Positions 1 through 37,440 of a DNA stretch of 64,000 nucleotides are shown one piece after another. The stretch lies in contig NW_004797559.1 in the NCBI RefSeq assembly GCF_000002075.1, forward strand, positions 685,396-749,395, given 5' to 3'. Source of the DNA: Aplysia californica (taxonomy: Eukaryota; Mollusca; Gastropoda; Aplysiida; Aplysiidae). The notes under the pieces are model-generated. The model was not told the DNA's origin. It ran no database searches and saw only the letters and a program-made list of their open reading frames with translations. The translations under genes were made by a program, and so were the position numbers. Numbering within the stretch: position 1 is the first letter of the stretch; the number at the start of each line of letters is the position of its first letter.

Positions 1-170
1 TTGGCTTTTCCCTGTACGCTAAATGACTTCTATTGCATCGATGCGATGTGCTTTTCTTCACTTGAAGCTGGTTATTGGAGGGTGCCACTTGGAGGTTCTT
101 TATCTTTTTTCATCCTCTATTGTTTCCACCAGTCTTTATTGCTCTTCCTGTGCACTAAATGACAGTTATT
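1..170 (+). repeat. Dispersed GGTTGGAGGGTGCC repeat copy
   Basis: Shares a CTGGCTTTTCCCTG...CTAAATGA block and the GGTTRTTGGAGGGTGCCAC block with 28790-28930. Shorter related copies lie at 9090-9170 and 9290-9390, and a tandem array in the other orientation at 54241-54730. Family unknown. Confidence 0.55.
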
Positions 171-363
171 GAGCCAACGTTGTAAAGTATAATGTTGTAT
201 TAGTTGTATTTATGGCATAGAGCATTCTGTAGAGTGTGGATTTGCTCTCTATAACAGTAATTATTATTTTATTATTGACATTATTGTCATTATGATTATT
301 ATAATGTGCTCATCTTTACTCATACTTGTCTCTCATGTAAGAATTGTTTGTATTTTGTTCCAG

Positions 364-26410
<26,047 letters not shown>

Positions 26411-26553
26411 GAAAAAAAAAAGGACACTGTTGGTGAACACTTTGAGTATTGTGTTTCTTATAAATTGATATCGTTACCAGAATTCCACTCTCCATTGTTG
26501 CTTTGTTGATGGAATGGTTTTGAGAAAGTCGCTTTCATGAAGGAGCTTTGATT

Positions 26554-26559
26554 AATAAA
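26554..26559 (+). promoter_or_regulatory. Candidate XYLB polyadenylation signal
   Basis: AATAAA 144 bases after the XYLB stop, followed by a T/G-rich stretch. It is the first canonical hexamer downstream, so the 3' UTR is probably about 165 bases. Confidence 0.5.
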
Positions 26560-26764
26560 TGGTTGAGATAGAATTGTTTTGACGAAGACTTTGCTTACTT
26601 AATGTGTATGTTTTTACAACCAGAAATTGTATCAATTGTTTATTTTAATACTGCCACAAGCTTTACAAATCAAAATGTTTTTGAGAAATTGTCTTTCTGG
26701 ACCAGATTATTTGTGGGTGTTATCAGTTCAGTCTGTCTATGTCAGTGCTTCTCAAACTTTTTAC

Positions 26765-26998
26765 AGCCAGTGCCTGGAGAGTGCAGCGGTTTGGTACTTT
26801 TGCTGTTACATACAGGAGACTCGAGTTCGATTCCCAAGTGGGAAGAAAATTTTAGTGAGTATTTCAGCATCTGGGTCTTTCTGCTGGGATGTTGTATCCC
26901 TCTCAGTCTGGGTTGGCCCTGACAGTAGGTAGGGTTGGAGGCCTGTCTCCTAAATGATCTAAATTTTGTCGATGGGGGCGTTAAAAACACTTACATTA
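26765..26998 (+). mobile_element. SINE family B, near full length
   Basis: GAGCGGTTTGGT-like head, B box GAGTTCGATTCCC, body TTCTGCTGGGATGTTGTATC, tail AATGATCTAAATTTTGTCGA. Lies about 350 bases past the XYLB stop. Confidence 0.8.
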
Positions 26999-28509
26999 AA
27001 AAATGTTGTTAAAAAGAAAGTATAATGGTACAGGTGTTTCTTCTAGTCCAGGAATACAATCTAATTTGTTTTTTTTCTTGATGTTTGAATTACGATGGTG
27101 CTCTTATTTGTGATTGACTATCCAAAGTTTATTTACAATTTTGCAATTCCAGTCATGTTTACAGATTTCTGCTTTATTGTTGACTTCCTGCTTGTTCACA
27201 TACATGGTACATCGGACTGAAGTTCAAGGGATATTACTCTTACTGCAGGCTGGCCAACTTTTCCAAATTCCAGTTTGGACACCCACCGTTATAAATTTTA
27301 TAACATCCGATTACAAGCACGGCAACAAAACAAAATTATATGGAGTGGAACTGGTTTTGATGCTCTGTATGCTTCCCAAGATGTTGAGTTTGTTTCAGAA
27401 TGCTTTCAGGTCTGCTGGGATTAATATACCGGTAGTTGTAAAGCACGTAAGGCTTGGTGTTGAGGGGGAATTTGCGCTAATACTAATGATGTTTATTATT
27501 AGTGTCGAAGTGCTGATTCTGGGACAGTACCCGAAAATTTCGGACTATTGGCAAGCCTGTTACTGTTACTGCTGTGTCGCTTTGTCACTTGGCGATTTTG
27601 AAAACGCCCCTTGAGATCTGTTGGTGATAGTGAAAAATTGTTTTGCAGTTTTTATCCATGATGTTTATATTGTGTACCAGTACTTAATAAAGTCGTTTTA
27701 ATTCATATATTGTTTGCAAACTGTTCGAATATGCTAAGCGCAGACTGCACAATTTTCACGAGAGAGAAAAACTAGTTTCATACTTTTAACAAAATTTGTA
27801 TCTGTATTGGGCATTTTTTCTTTTTTCTTTCTTTTTCAAACAATGAGAATTTGAATTACGACAAAATATTTATTGAGCACATGCAACCGATACCACAGAT
27901 TAAAAAATGGAATTTAAAATTTTCGCTTTGTTGGGCTTAGTATTATTATTACATCTCTGAACTGCTGGCCGACAATATGTAATTGATTTTAATTATTCAA
28001 GTGCATTAGTATTTACTTTACTTTATTCAATGCATTTATTATTTCGTTCCTTGAGGAGCCCGGTACATACATATACTAGTATTTTTTCTCAGAAAGCAAC
28101 ATTTTTCAGGAGAGAAAAGGAAACTTTCATTTTTTGAGTGATTGTACCTACTGTATGCACATGTATCATATCTTATTATTATAATATTAATATTATTTCC
28201 CAAGTTTACAATAAAGTTCCTACAGCATTCCCATGGTGCAAACTTATACACCACATACCAGATAGAACTTCTGTGTTTCTTCCTCTGTTGTTATTTTGTG
28301 TTTAAAATTTTTGTAAGCGTTTTTACGGCACTTGCAACACAATTAGGTCATAGGCCTATTAGTGCAGAAGATCAGAGGTGTTACAAGAGAGTAACAAATA
28401 AAAAAATAAAGGAGGAGAGATAAAGACGATAGGAAAGAAGGAGCAAACCACACCAGAGGACTCGCCAACAATCTGACTATTATTGTCGATGTGCTTCTCT
28501 TTACTCACC

Positions 28510-28710
28510 AATTTCTGTGGTGCAGTGATCAGTTGCTTTGTTGTTGCGTTGAGGAGACCCCAGTTCTATTCCCGAGTGAAGAGAAGTTTTTATTGAGTAT
28601 CTTGGTCGTTCTGCTGAGATGATGTAGGCCTATCCCTCTTCTCTAAGTCTGCCTCCTGTACGATCTAAATTGTGTCGATGGGGGTGTAAAAACACCTACA
28701 TTAGGAAAAA
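28510..28710 (+). mobile_element. SINE family B copy
   Basis: TTTCTGTGGTGCAGTGATCA, GTTCTATTCCCGAGTG, GATCTAAATTGTGTCGATGG, then an A-rich end. Confidence 0.75.
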
Positions 28711-28789
28711 AAAAACGTTTTCTCCTACACTAAACTTGAATCTCAGGATTTATTGGAACAATCAGCCCTCTCCTTGTAGTAGCCTATAG

Positions 28790-28930
28790 GGCGGTTGGAG
28801 GATGCTGCTGGTAGGTCCTCATTTCTCAATTCTCCCTGGTTTTCTCAATCTATCTGTCTGGCTTTTCCCCTGCACTAAATGATGGTTGCTGTATCGATGT
28901 TCTTCTCAAACACATACTCTGACTGACTGA
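28790..28930 (+). repeat. Dispersed GGTTGGAGG repeat copy
   Basis: GCGGTTGGAGGATGCTGCTG ... TGGCTTTTCCCCTGCACTAA ATGA, matching bases 1-170. Confidence 0.55.
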
Positions 28931-29353
28931 CTTCTTCAACCCTGTCTGTCTGGGTCAACTTGGGCAGAGAGAGATACAGTATCCCTTTTAGTTGTAGTAA
29001 AACTTTTATGGCACTAGCAACACAATATAAAGGTCATATTAGTATAAGTGCTAAAGATTAAAGGTGTTACTAGAGAGTAACATACAAAGAAAAGGTAGAG
29101 GAGAGATAAGGACACACAGATGATTGATAGGAAAGAAGGAGCAAACCACATCAGAGCAGTCATTCACCAACTACCCACACACACAAACACAAAAATACAG
29201 CATCCTTGCACAAAGATGGAGACCCCTACTAAGACCACCCCTCTCTTCCTAAATCACCTAAATTGTGCTGCTGACTGAGTAAACCGTGATTAGAATGTGT
29301 ATATGGAGATGTGTAAATTTTCACCAAAAAAGAGGACGAAGATGATCATGAAC

Positions 29354-29377
29354 TTTATTTACAAAAAACATTTTATT
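29354..29377 (-). promoter_or_regulatory. Candidate NCAPG2 polyadenylation signals
   Basis: Two AATAAA hexamers on the minus strand (29377-29372 and 29359-29354), about 610-630 bases after the stop codon. Confidence 0.5.
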
Positions 29378-29984
29378 TGATGTTGAATGATACAGTAGAT
29401 CATGCACTTGTGGGAAAGAAACTATTGGTACAAAAATTGTACTTTTAAGTTCAACAATACCAAAAAAAAAGTAAATAAACTAGTACAAAGAAGCACCTAC
29501 ATGAACCACATCGCCTGCTACAAGCTACATACAGTATACAGTGGTAGAATCCACATTAATAGTCGGAACAGAGCAACATTTGCCAAAGTTTTACCTGGTC
29601 TGTTTCAACCAGCATCAACAAAGAATAAGGCGAAGGTGAAACCGGCTACAAAAAATATCTTTAAATCCTCAACATTTCAGTCCTCATGAAATGTGCATGA
29701 GGGGACAACACATTTAATGATCATATTGTTTAATGATTATTTTCATATAAAACACAGTTTGGCATAGAAAAAGAAATTAAAGAACACAAAAATGCAGGGC
29801 TGCCTACTTCAAATTTCCTATTTCAGGAATATTCGGGGTCAATATCAGGTATTTTGGCAAAAAATCAGGTGCAAAGACAAAGGAGGGGGAAGACAGAGAA
29901 GAAAAGTGAGTGAGGGAGACAGAGACAGAGTTCATATATGATATAGTCTGTGCAACTACTGGTGTTAAAGATTTCCACAGAATC

Positions 29985-30042
29985 TCAGTCTACAAGACTC
30001 TCCCAGGAATCTGTCATATTCTGCACCAGTCTCTTCACATCT
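29985..30042 (-). CDS. NCAPG2: NCAPG2 terminal exon
   Basis: Completes an Arg codon, then DVKRLVQNMTDSWESLVD and TGA at 29987-29985. Acceptor TTTCTCCTCAG. Length and position fit the human C-terminus. Confidence 0.87.
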
Positions 30043-33000
30043 CTGAGGAGAAATAGAAATGTCTACTCAGTAATAACACTCATTTTCTATTTTTAAAATT
30101 TGTTATTGGTTATAGATCTATAACTCAGACATCCAAGACAACAAAAAAAAAAAAGTAGACTTATCAATAGCATTATGTACTAGAGCTATGCCAATTCGAC
30201 TTTACTATTCGACATTTATGATTTTTGCACTATTCACAAGTATTCAAAGCATGGCAGAGTCATTCGAATGTCGTGTGATTTTAAAAAATGATAATGGATT
30301 TCCGTCTCATTTTTCTCAAACTCAAACGTAGAAAAATTGGAGCACATTATAGCTTAAATCATTAAGTTAAATATACAAAAATACTCTTTATTTGATGGTT
30401 ACGAAACAAAGTGATAAGAAGATCCTACAAGAGTTATAAAACAATCCTTTAGAGAATATCTTTTACTATTCAATATTCACTCGTCACTCTATGGACAGCT
30501 CAAGCAAGGGCACATGACTCTTGAAGCGCAGCTAATGTTTTTTTCATGAAGCAGTGCTTCCACCAGCCGAAGCTGAAAAGTAAGGAAAATTCAGCCGGGG
30601 GTCTGGGGGCCGCATAGGCCCCCAGCAGGGTCCTGGGACAGCGTCCCGTTGGGGATTCAATGGGCGAAACCCCCAAAGAAATTGAAATTTAGTGCTTTTA
30701 GAGGGTTGAAAATGGCATTTGGGAGCCTGTTTGATGAGGTTACCAATAACCCATACTACTTATTTTTTCACCAAGATTTTGTCTTGTTTGAATTCTTCAC
30801 ACATATTTTTCCATTGACGGCAATGTTTACAAGCAGGTTCCCCTTCCATTGCTACTATAATTCAATTAATTTGTCATTGCACCATTGATAGAAGGCAAAC
30901 CTGGGAATAATTAATAGATATATATATATATATACCTTCACAATACAGTTACCCAGCGTATACCCTAATTTTCCTCAATTTTCACGTCTGAATGTCGCAT
31001 GTCACAACCTCGGAACACCACTTTGAATTATTCTTGATTTTAGTAGTTTAAGCACAAATTTCTTTCATCGCGGCCCTTATCACATTCCCGTGCCGCAGAA
31101 TCTTCGCACTGATAATTTCTCTAGATCTAGACAATAAATTTACGAAAAAGTTTCTTTCTGACTGTAATTTTCTAAGATCACAAGTCAATTTACTTGATCA
31201 ATGCGCAGATTTTCCAGCCGCGGCAACAATCCGAAGATAGACAGACAGAATGAGGAGGGAATGATAGAAAGGAAGACAGTGGCACAAAAAGTTCGCCAGG
31301 TTTTGATCAATCTGCAGGTAAAAAATGTACTGCCGACCAACTCGCAATGAATGCATGGGGCATAGCAGCTTAATGGCCAATGGCAGGAAATGTGCAGTCT
31401 GGCAGGTTTCTACACCGTAACAAACTATTGCCGAGAGAATTACCGTAAATATCTGTAACTTATACTATACAGGATGATACGAAGGTGAGTACGGGTCTTT
31501 TGCTACGGAATTTCGGTAGTCCTACGCTGTAGCAGATTTTTACAGAGGGAGTTGATAATGATGGAGGAACTAGTACTAGTACGGATTTCCGTAAAAATAC
31601 GAAAGAGTGGAAGCGCTGATGAAGTTAGCTGCCGAAATGAGGTCCCCTAACCCTACTCGAAATTCAAAGCCCTATGAACGGTGACATGATGTCAACACGA
31701 TGCACTGTCTGCTACAACCACACGCGTGCGCTCAGTGACTGGCGTTGAACAGTGCAAGTCAGATCTGGACTATCACAATATAAGAAAATACGATTCGACG
31801 GGGCTTCGAATTGCGGAAGTCAGATCTGGGATTACGTTATATAAGAAAAAACTATTCGACAGCGCTGTGAACACCGAAAGTTAGATCTTAGCTTATCACA
31901 TATATAAGAAAATATGATTCGACTGTGCTTCGAATTGCGGAAGTTAGATATGGGCTTAGCTTTCATAAGAAAAACCATTCGACGGCGCTGTGAATAGCGG
32001 AAGTTAGATCTGGGCTTATTACATATAAGAAAAAACCATTTGACGGCGCAGTGTATAGCTAGCGAATGTAGAGTAGCGGCACTTACATCTGGGTTTATGC
32101 TTATCATAATATATAAGAAAAAAACTTTCCAAGGAGGTATTCGAATGTCACAAAAAGTGAGCTCACGCTTCGAAGCTTCGATGATTTTTTGTTTTTTCAA
32201 AATCGCACAGCACTATTGTGTATTAAAAAGCTACATTATCTTTACACATGTATAGTTTACGGAGTGGCTAGCCGCCCGATCTCGGACGAGTCGCCTGGCG
32301 CTACTGGCCCGTGGGGATTTCTGAACGAAGGGAAACAAATCTGGCAGACTTGCAAGGGCATGATGTGAAACTTGAGTTCGAGAACGGCTCAAAAGAAGGA
32401 AAATATTTCTGAAAAATTCGTCTTTTAAGTTAAATAAAATTTGCGGCCGTTTGAGGAAAGTAGCGGAATTTGTGGCCGCGAATAACCACGATGACAGACT
32501 TACATGACCTTATTGTGTTGCAAGTACTGTAAAACTCTTTCTGAAAGTAAACTAAAAGATCCTGCGGGTTTTCCTACCTAAACACATCCTCATCCATGCC
32601 GTTGGCTGTGACCTGTGACAACAGCTGACAAATTGACCGCTCCAATGACCGGGGTACAAACTGTCCACCATCTGGCACAGGGAGGGGGGGGGGGGGGCGG
32701 GGGGAGGGGGCAAGAAAAACAACACAAATATTAACAACCAAATTATTAACTTGAGTATATGAAAGGCTATAGAAACTATCATATTTGCATGCAGTCAATT
32801 TTGTCATCCAATTTTTGAACATGACAAAGTACCCAACTCTGCTCCCATTTATTAAGGGGGGGCGGGCGCGGCAGCTGAAGGCTAGCTCTCTTATCAGTGG
32901 ATCAAATGTTACCAAATTTCACACATATAACAAGCATAGTAAGGAATCGTAAAATCCGAAATAAAAAATTTGAGAAAAACCTTTTGTTTCCATGGATACG

Positions 33001-36000
33001 GCGCCCATATTGGATTTTGTTGACATGTCTTGACGTAATTTAATACCCCACTTATTTTTCATTGTTTTTTCTGAATGCATCTTGGCAAACAGATCTACAA
33101 ATCTGTGTGATTAATTTTTCCTAAACGTACTAGAAAATTTGTAATGAACTTTTTCCTGAGGTAATATTCATGTTTGAAAAAAATCCGTTAAAATCCACAC
33201 TCAAAACACCACCAACAAAAAAACTACTCCATATATCAAAAATTAATCATATCAATTTTTAGTATTACATCTTTTCTTCATTCTGTGGAAATTTCATGAA
33301 GATTGGATAACAAATGGTGGAGTTATTCATAGATGAAAACGGACGATAAAGAAAAATAAAAGATTGACTTAATAAGGATGTGTTGGAGACAAACATGCCC
33401 GATACAGGAAGAAATAAGGCTTTAGCGGATTCTTATACGGTGAAATAGTTGTAAGAGAGGCTGAAGAAGCTGAAAATGCCTACAACTTAAAAATCCATAG
33501 TTTTGAGCTGAATCGGGACTTTCAGGGTGTCTCCCCCCCCCCCCCCCCCCCCCCCCACCTTAATCTATTTCATTTGTGCCAAAACTGAGAAGAAATGAAC
33601 ACTCCATGAAATAATGTACAGCTTGATAAATGATAAAATGGATTGGATGGGGTTCAAAATTTTTCTAATGACTGTCTAAAAACACCAGTGATACAGTGAG
33701 CCAGCTGAATTGGCGTGCGTGCTATTTACCAAGAGTAGATCTCTAAGTGTCAACAGTCGATTAAATTGGCTGTACATTTCATATTTGGTGCTACTGCCAA
33801 TTAAATCAACTGTTAGTTGAGTTACTTTTCAGTTCGTTTATCCAGGGGGTGGGGGTGGGGGGGGTTGTCTTGCCAAACAATGCAACCCCCTTCACAAGCG
33901 GGCGCTATTTCCTCTTTACATTCTACTTTTTGAAAATGTAGATATATTGTGTTTATGACGGCCTTTATTTGCTTGGTTTGCCAGTGTGGGTTTGAACCCC
34001 GTTAGGCGCCAGACATTTGTGTCCTTGGGAAAGGCACTTGACACAAATTTTCCACATTTCAAAAGTGGGAATGGGTACCCAGCTAAACACAGCGAAAGAT
34101 CTTGTCAAGTTTGTCATCTAAGTTTAGATGCTTAATCAGCTGAAGTTACACTGTATGCTTTTCAGAAAGCCGAGAATATTTCAGAGTGTTCTAAGGTCTG
34201 CTGGGGTTATAGTATAGATTGTAAAGTATATAGAGCTTGCTGTTTAGAGGGGATTATATTATGCACTATATTAGCCTGTGCTGGAGAACTCACAGACAGA
34301 CACAAACACACCACCCTTTCTCCACCAATGTCCGATTTCTCTGGAGAACTCACAAGACTTGAAGGTAGAGACAAGCAACATGACAGCATGCAGACAAACA
34401 TACACAAACATCGCCCACCCACCTCCACATACACACAAACAGACCAGACACACATAAAAAAAGTACTCACAAGACTAGAAGGTGCAAATGAGGAAACTGG
34501 AATGTGACGGCCGGCAGACAAACATACACACAGACACCATCTATCACCAACTCCCAAGACTTGAAGGTAGAGATGAGGAATGTGACGGCCAGCAGACAAA
34601 CGTACACACAAACAGACACACACACACACCACCCATCCCCAACTCACAAGACTTGAAGGTACAGACGAGGAACGTCATGGCGTGCAGAGAGTGAATGTCA
34701 CACCTCTCAGTCTCACTGGTCAGTCTTCTCTCTACCTCTTCCAGGAACGTTCTAGAAAAAGGGTGGAAAAACAACACCAGGTTAATTAATCCTATCCGTA
34801 GCCCTGGGGTCACTGTGTACCCCCCGGGGTTGTATTCTTCACATTTTAGAATACCTCTAGAGCGAAGATCTCTTTGAAACTTTCAGTATTTCTCAAAAAA
34901 TCATTTCGACAGACTGCTATGCAAAGCGTACGGATTGGATTAAAGAGTAAATTTCCTCTTTGGAAAGTGGTGTCACAGAGTTCTCCATGTCGTATAGACA
35001 CGAGAGTAAAACACGACGTACTGATACGGTAAAGGAATGCCAGATTAATTTATTCTGTGATAATTATGGAATGTTCTAGAGCTGGAACACCCCCCCACCC
35101 CCCATCAAATTAAATGTTCAAGAATAGGGTGGAAAAAGAGAACTGGGTTATTTAAAGAATGTTCTAGATCAAGGTGAAAAAAACCAACAACACCAGGTTA
35201 ATTAAGGAATAAGATAAGATAAGATACATCTTTCTTGTCCAGATCCCGGCACATTGGTGTTTCACCACGTACACACATACACACACACCCACATACACAC
35301 AAACATGCACATGCACGCACTTGTGCACACCCGTATACACACACCCTCTTCCCTCACACATCCTCTCTTCCACACACATCTGTGCACAGAACCATAATAA
35401 TATAATAGTATGCTTGCACAAACAGACTCAGTCACATGCATAATAATATAGGTGGTGAAGCTAGAAACGTACTCAATATTCTGATTGTAACTCAATGGTA
35501 TTCTGAATGTGGTGGAAAAACGAAATTGGGTTAATTAAGGAATATTCTGGAGCATGATGGAAATACATCCGTTTATTACAGAATGTCCCAGAACATGGAG
35601 GAAAAACAAAACTAGATTCATTAAGGGATCTTCTGGAACATGGTGAAAAAACACCAGGTTAATGAAGGAATGTTCTAGAACATGGTGGAAAAACAGCGGG
35701 TTCGTTAACAAACGTTCTACAAAAAAAAAAAAAGGCTTGGGAAAACAACATTGGGTAACTGTTTTTGCGGGAATGCTCTACAACAGTACGGTAACTCTCT
35801 CTCACCTTTTATTGGATGATCGTTTCTTGACAGCAGCCAGGAGTGTCGCCGACAGTGGTGGGGGTGGTGGGAGTGGAGTAGGAGGCTGGCTGCTTTCCTG
35901 GCCTCCCCCCAGTCTGTCCTCCTCACTAGCAACGAGCAGATCCCGTATTATACATCGGAGCATGGCTGCATGAAGTTTTTCCACTTGTTCCACATCTCTG

Positions 36001-37354
36001 CCGCTGCATGTCAACTCTTGGAAAATTTCCGCAAACACAGCAGACTCCACGAGGAGGGGATGAGGATGAGGAGGGCTTGTGGTGCTAGTGCTGGTTCTAC
36101 TTCTCTTAGTTCCTCCCTCCCCCTCACCTGATCGATCTTCCTCATCTTCCATCTCTTTCTCCTCCTCCTCCCTATCTGCAGAAGCTGTGTGGAGAGAGTC
36201 CAGGATCCGACATAGACAAGAATTAACCACGGATATTAGTTTGTTGTTATTGTTTCTGTTGTTGCCAGTGGCGTCATCGTTGTTGCTGTTGCTCCCGTCA
36301 TCTCCCTCCACATTTGCCATATTCGTTTTCCGTTGAGAAGAGTTGCGCACTTGACTCATCTGGTACAGACAAGCCAAAACCCCGTGCATCACATCAGTGG
36401 GCAGGCAGGGGAAGTCCAGGGCTGTCAGAGATGTGCAGACGTCCACCAGGCGATCAAACAAGCCCTGGTTGTACGCATCAACCATCAGCAAACACCGCGA
36501 CATCTTCAACACCACCGCTATCAGCTGTCCAACCACCTCACACTGATGCAACAATGTATCTTTCGAAGAATTTCTTAGTTTCTCCAACAACACCTCACCT
36601 GTCCAGGACAGAACTTCGTCCAGCGACTTGCAAACATCTTCTTTAATGGCCTTCGCAACCGCATCCATATCACGACCTTTACCTCCCTCAAATAAGTGTC
36701 CGTTGACACCAACAAAAGCCAGCAGTCGAAGGTATGTGGTAAACACTTGGACCATCAAACTCTCCTCTACAGCAGAGTTCCCCACCCTCCTATCATCATC
36801 ACACAAAAGTGCTGTCAGTTTCTCCAATATCGGCCTCATTGCTTTGAGGACAGAGTTCAAATCCTCCATGTGACGCCTCACCAGTATAGGTTGACACTCT
36901 GCTTGGGTCAACATTTCCACCAGCCACGTCATTGCGACCTTGGGCTCAATGGTTGCTTCCTTCTCCACCGCAAACCCTACCACCTTCTTTGCTTTCTTTT
37001 TCTTTTTACTTTCTTCTATCTCAGCACCTTTCTTCTCCTTGTTGGAGCTCGACTCCCTGTTCTCCCCTCCTTCAATGAGCTGACAGAAAGATTCTCTGAC
37101 CATGTCCAGAACTGACCCGGCTTGACCCCACAACACCAGAGACTTGACCATCACCGCAGAGTCCAGCCTCTGACGATCCGCACCGCTCCCAGAGTTTTTT
37201 AGTCTCTTCACCAGGTTCTGGCTGACCAGTGGAAGTGACCGGGATGGTAGGTGGCCCGCTAGTGCAACCAGGGCTGTGTCCAGGTTTGGATCCTGTGAAC
37301 ATGAGGAAGTGTAGATAGAGAGACAGGGGATTTGTGCGGGGGGAGAGAGAAGAA

Positions 37355-37440
<86 letters not shown>

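Larger units (their letters stand above)
26411..29353. other. Convergent intergenic region
   Basis: Space between the XYLB stop and the end of the NCAPG2 3' UTR. It contains SINE copies (26765-26998, 27385-27500, 28310-28480, 28510-28710, 28985-29180) and one copy of the dispersed GGTTGGAGGGTGCC unit near 28790. I see no convincing gene. Confidence 0.7.
30181..32215. mobile_element. hAT-like element (outer)
   Basis: Ends TAGAGCTATGCCAATTCG and a complementary-like ...CGCACAGCACTA, flanked by TTATGTAC / TTGTGTAT (6 of 8 matching). Contains the nested 30552-31618 element and the 63-bp repeat array. No transposase seen. Confidence 0.55.

Noticed and set aside
27114-27614. 166-codon plus-strand ORF between the two genes
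   Set aside because: Composition is unlike a protein, it overlaps a SINE D tail, and no homology is recognised.
36079-37115. Plus-strand ORFs of 80-139 codons
   Set aside because: Antisense shadows of the large NCAPG2 exon 15.
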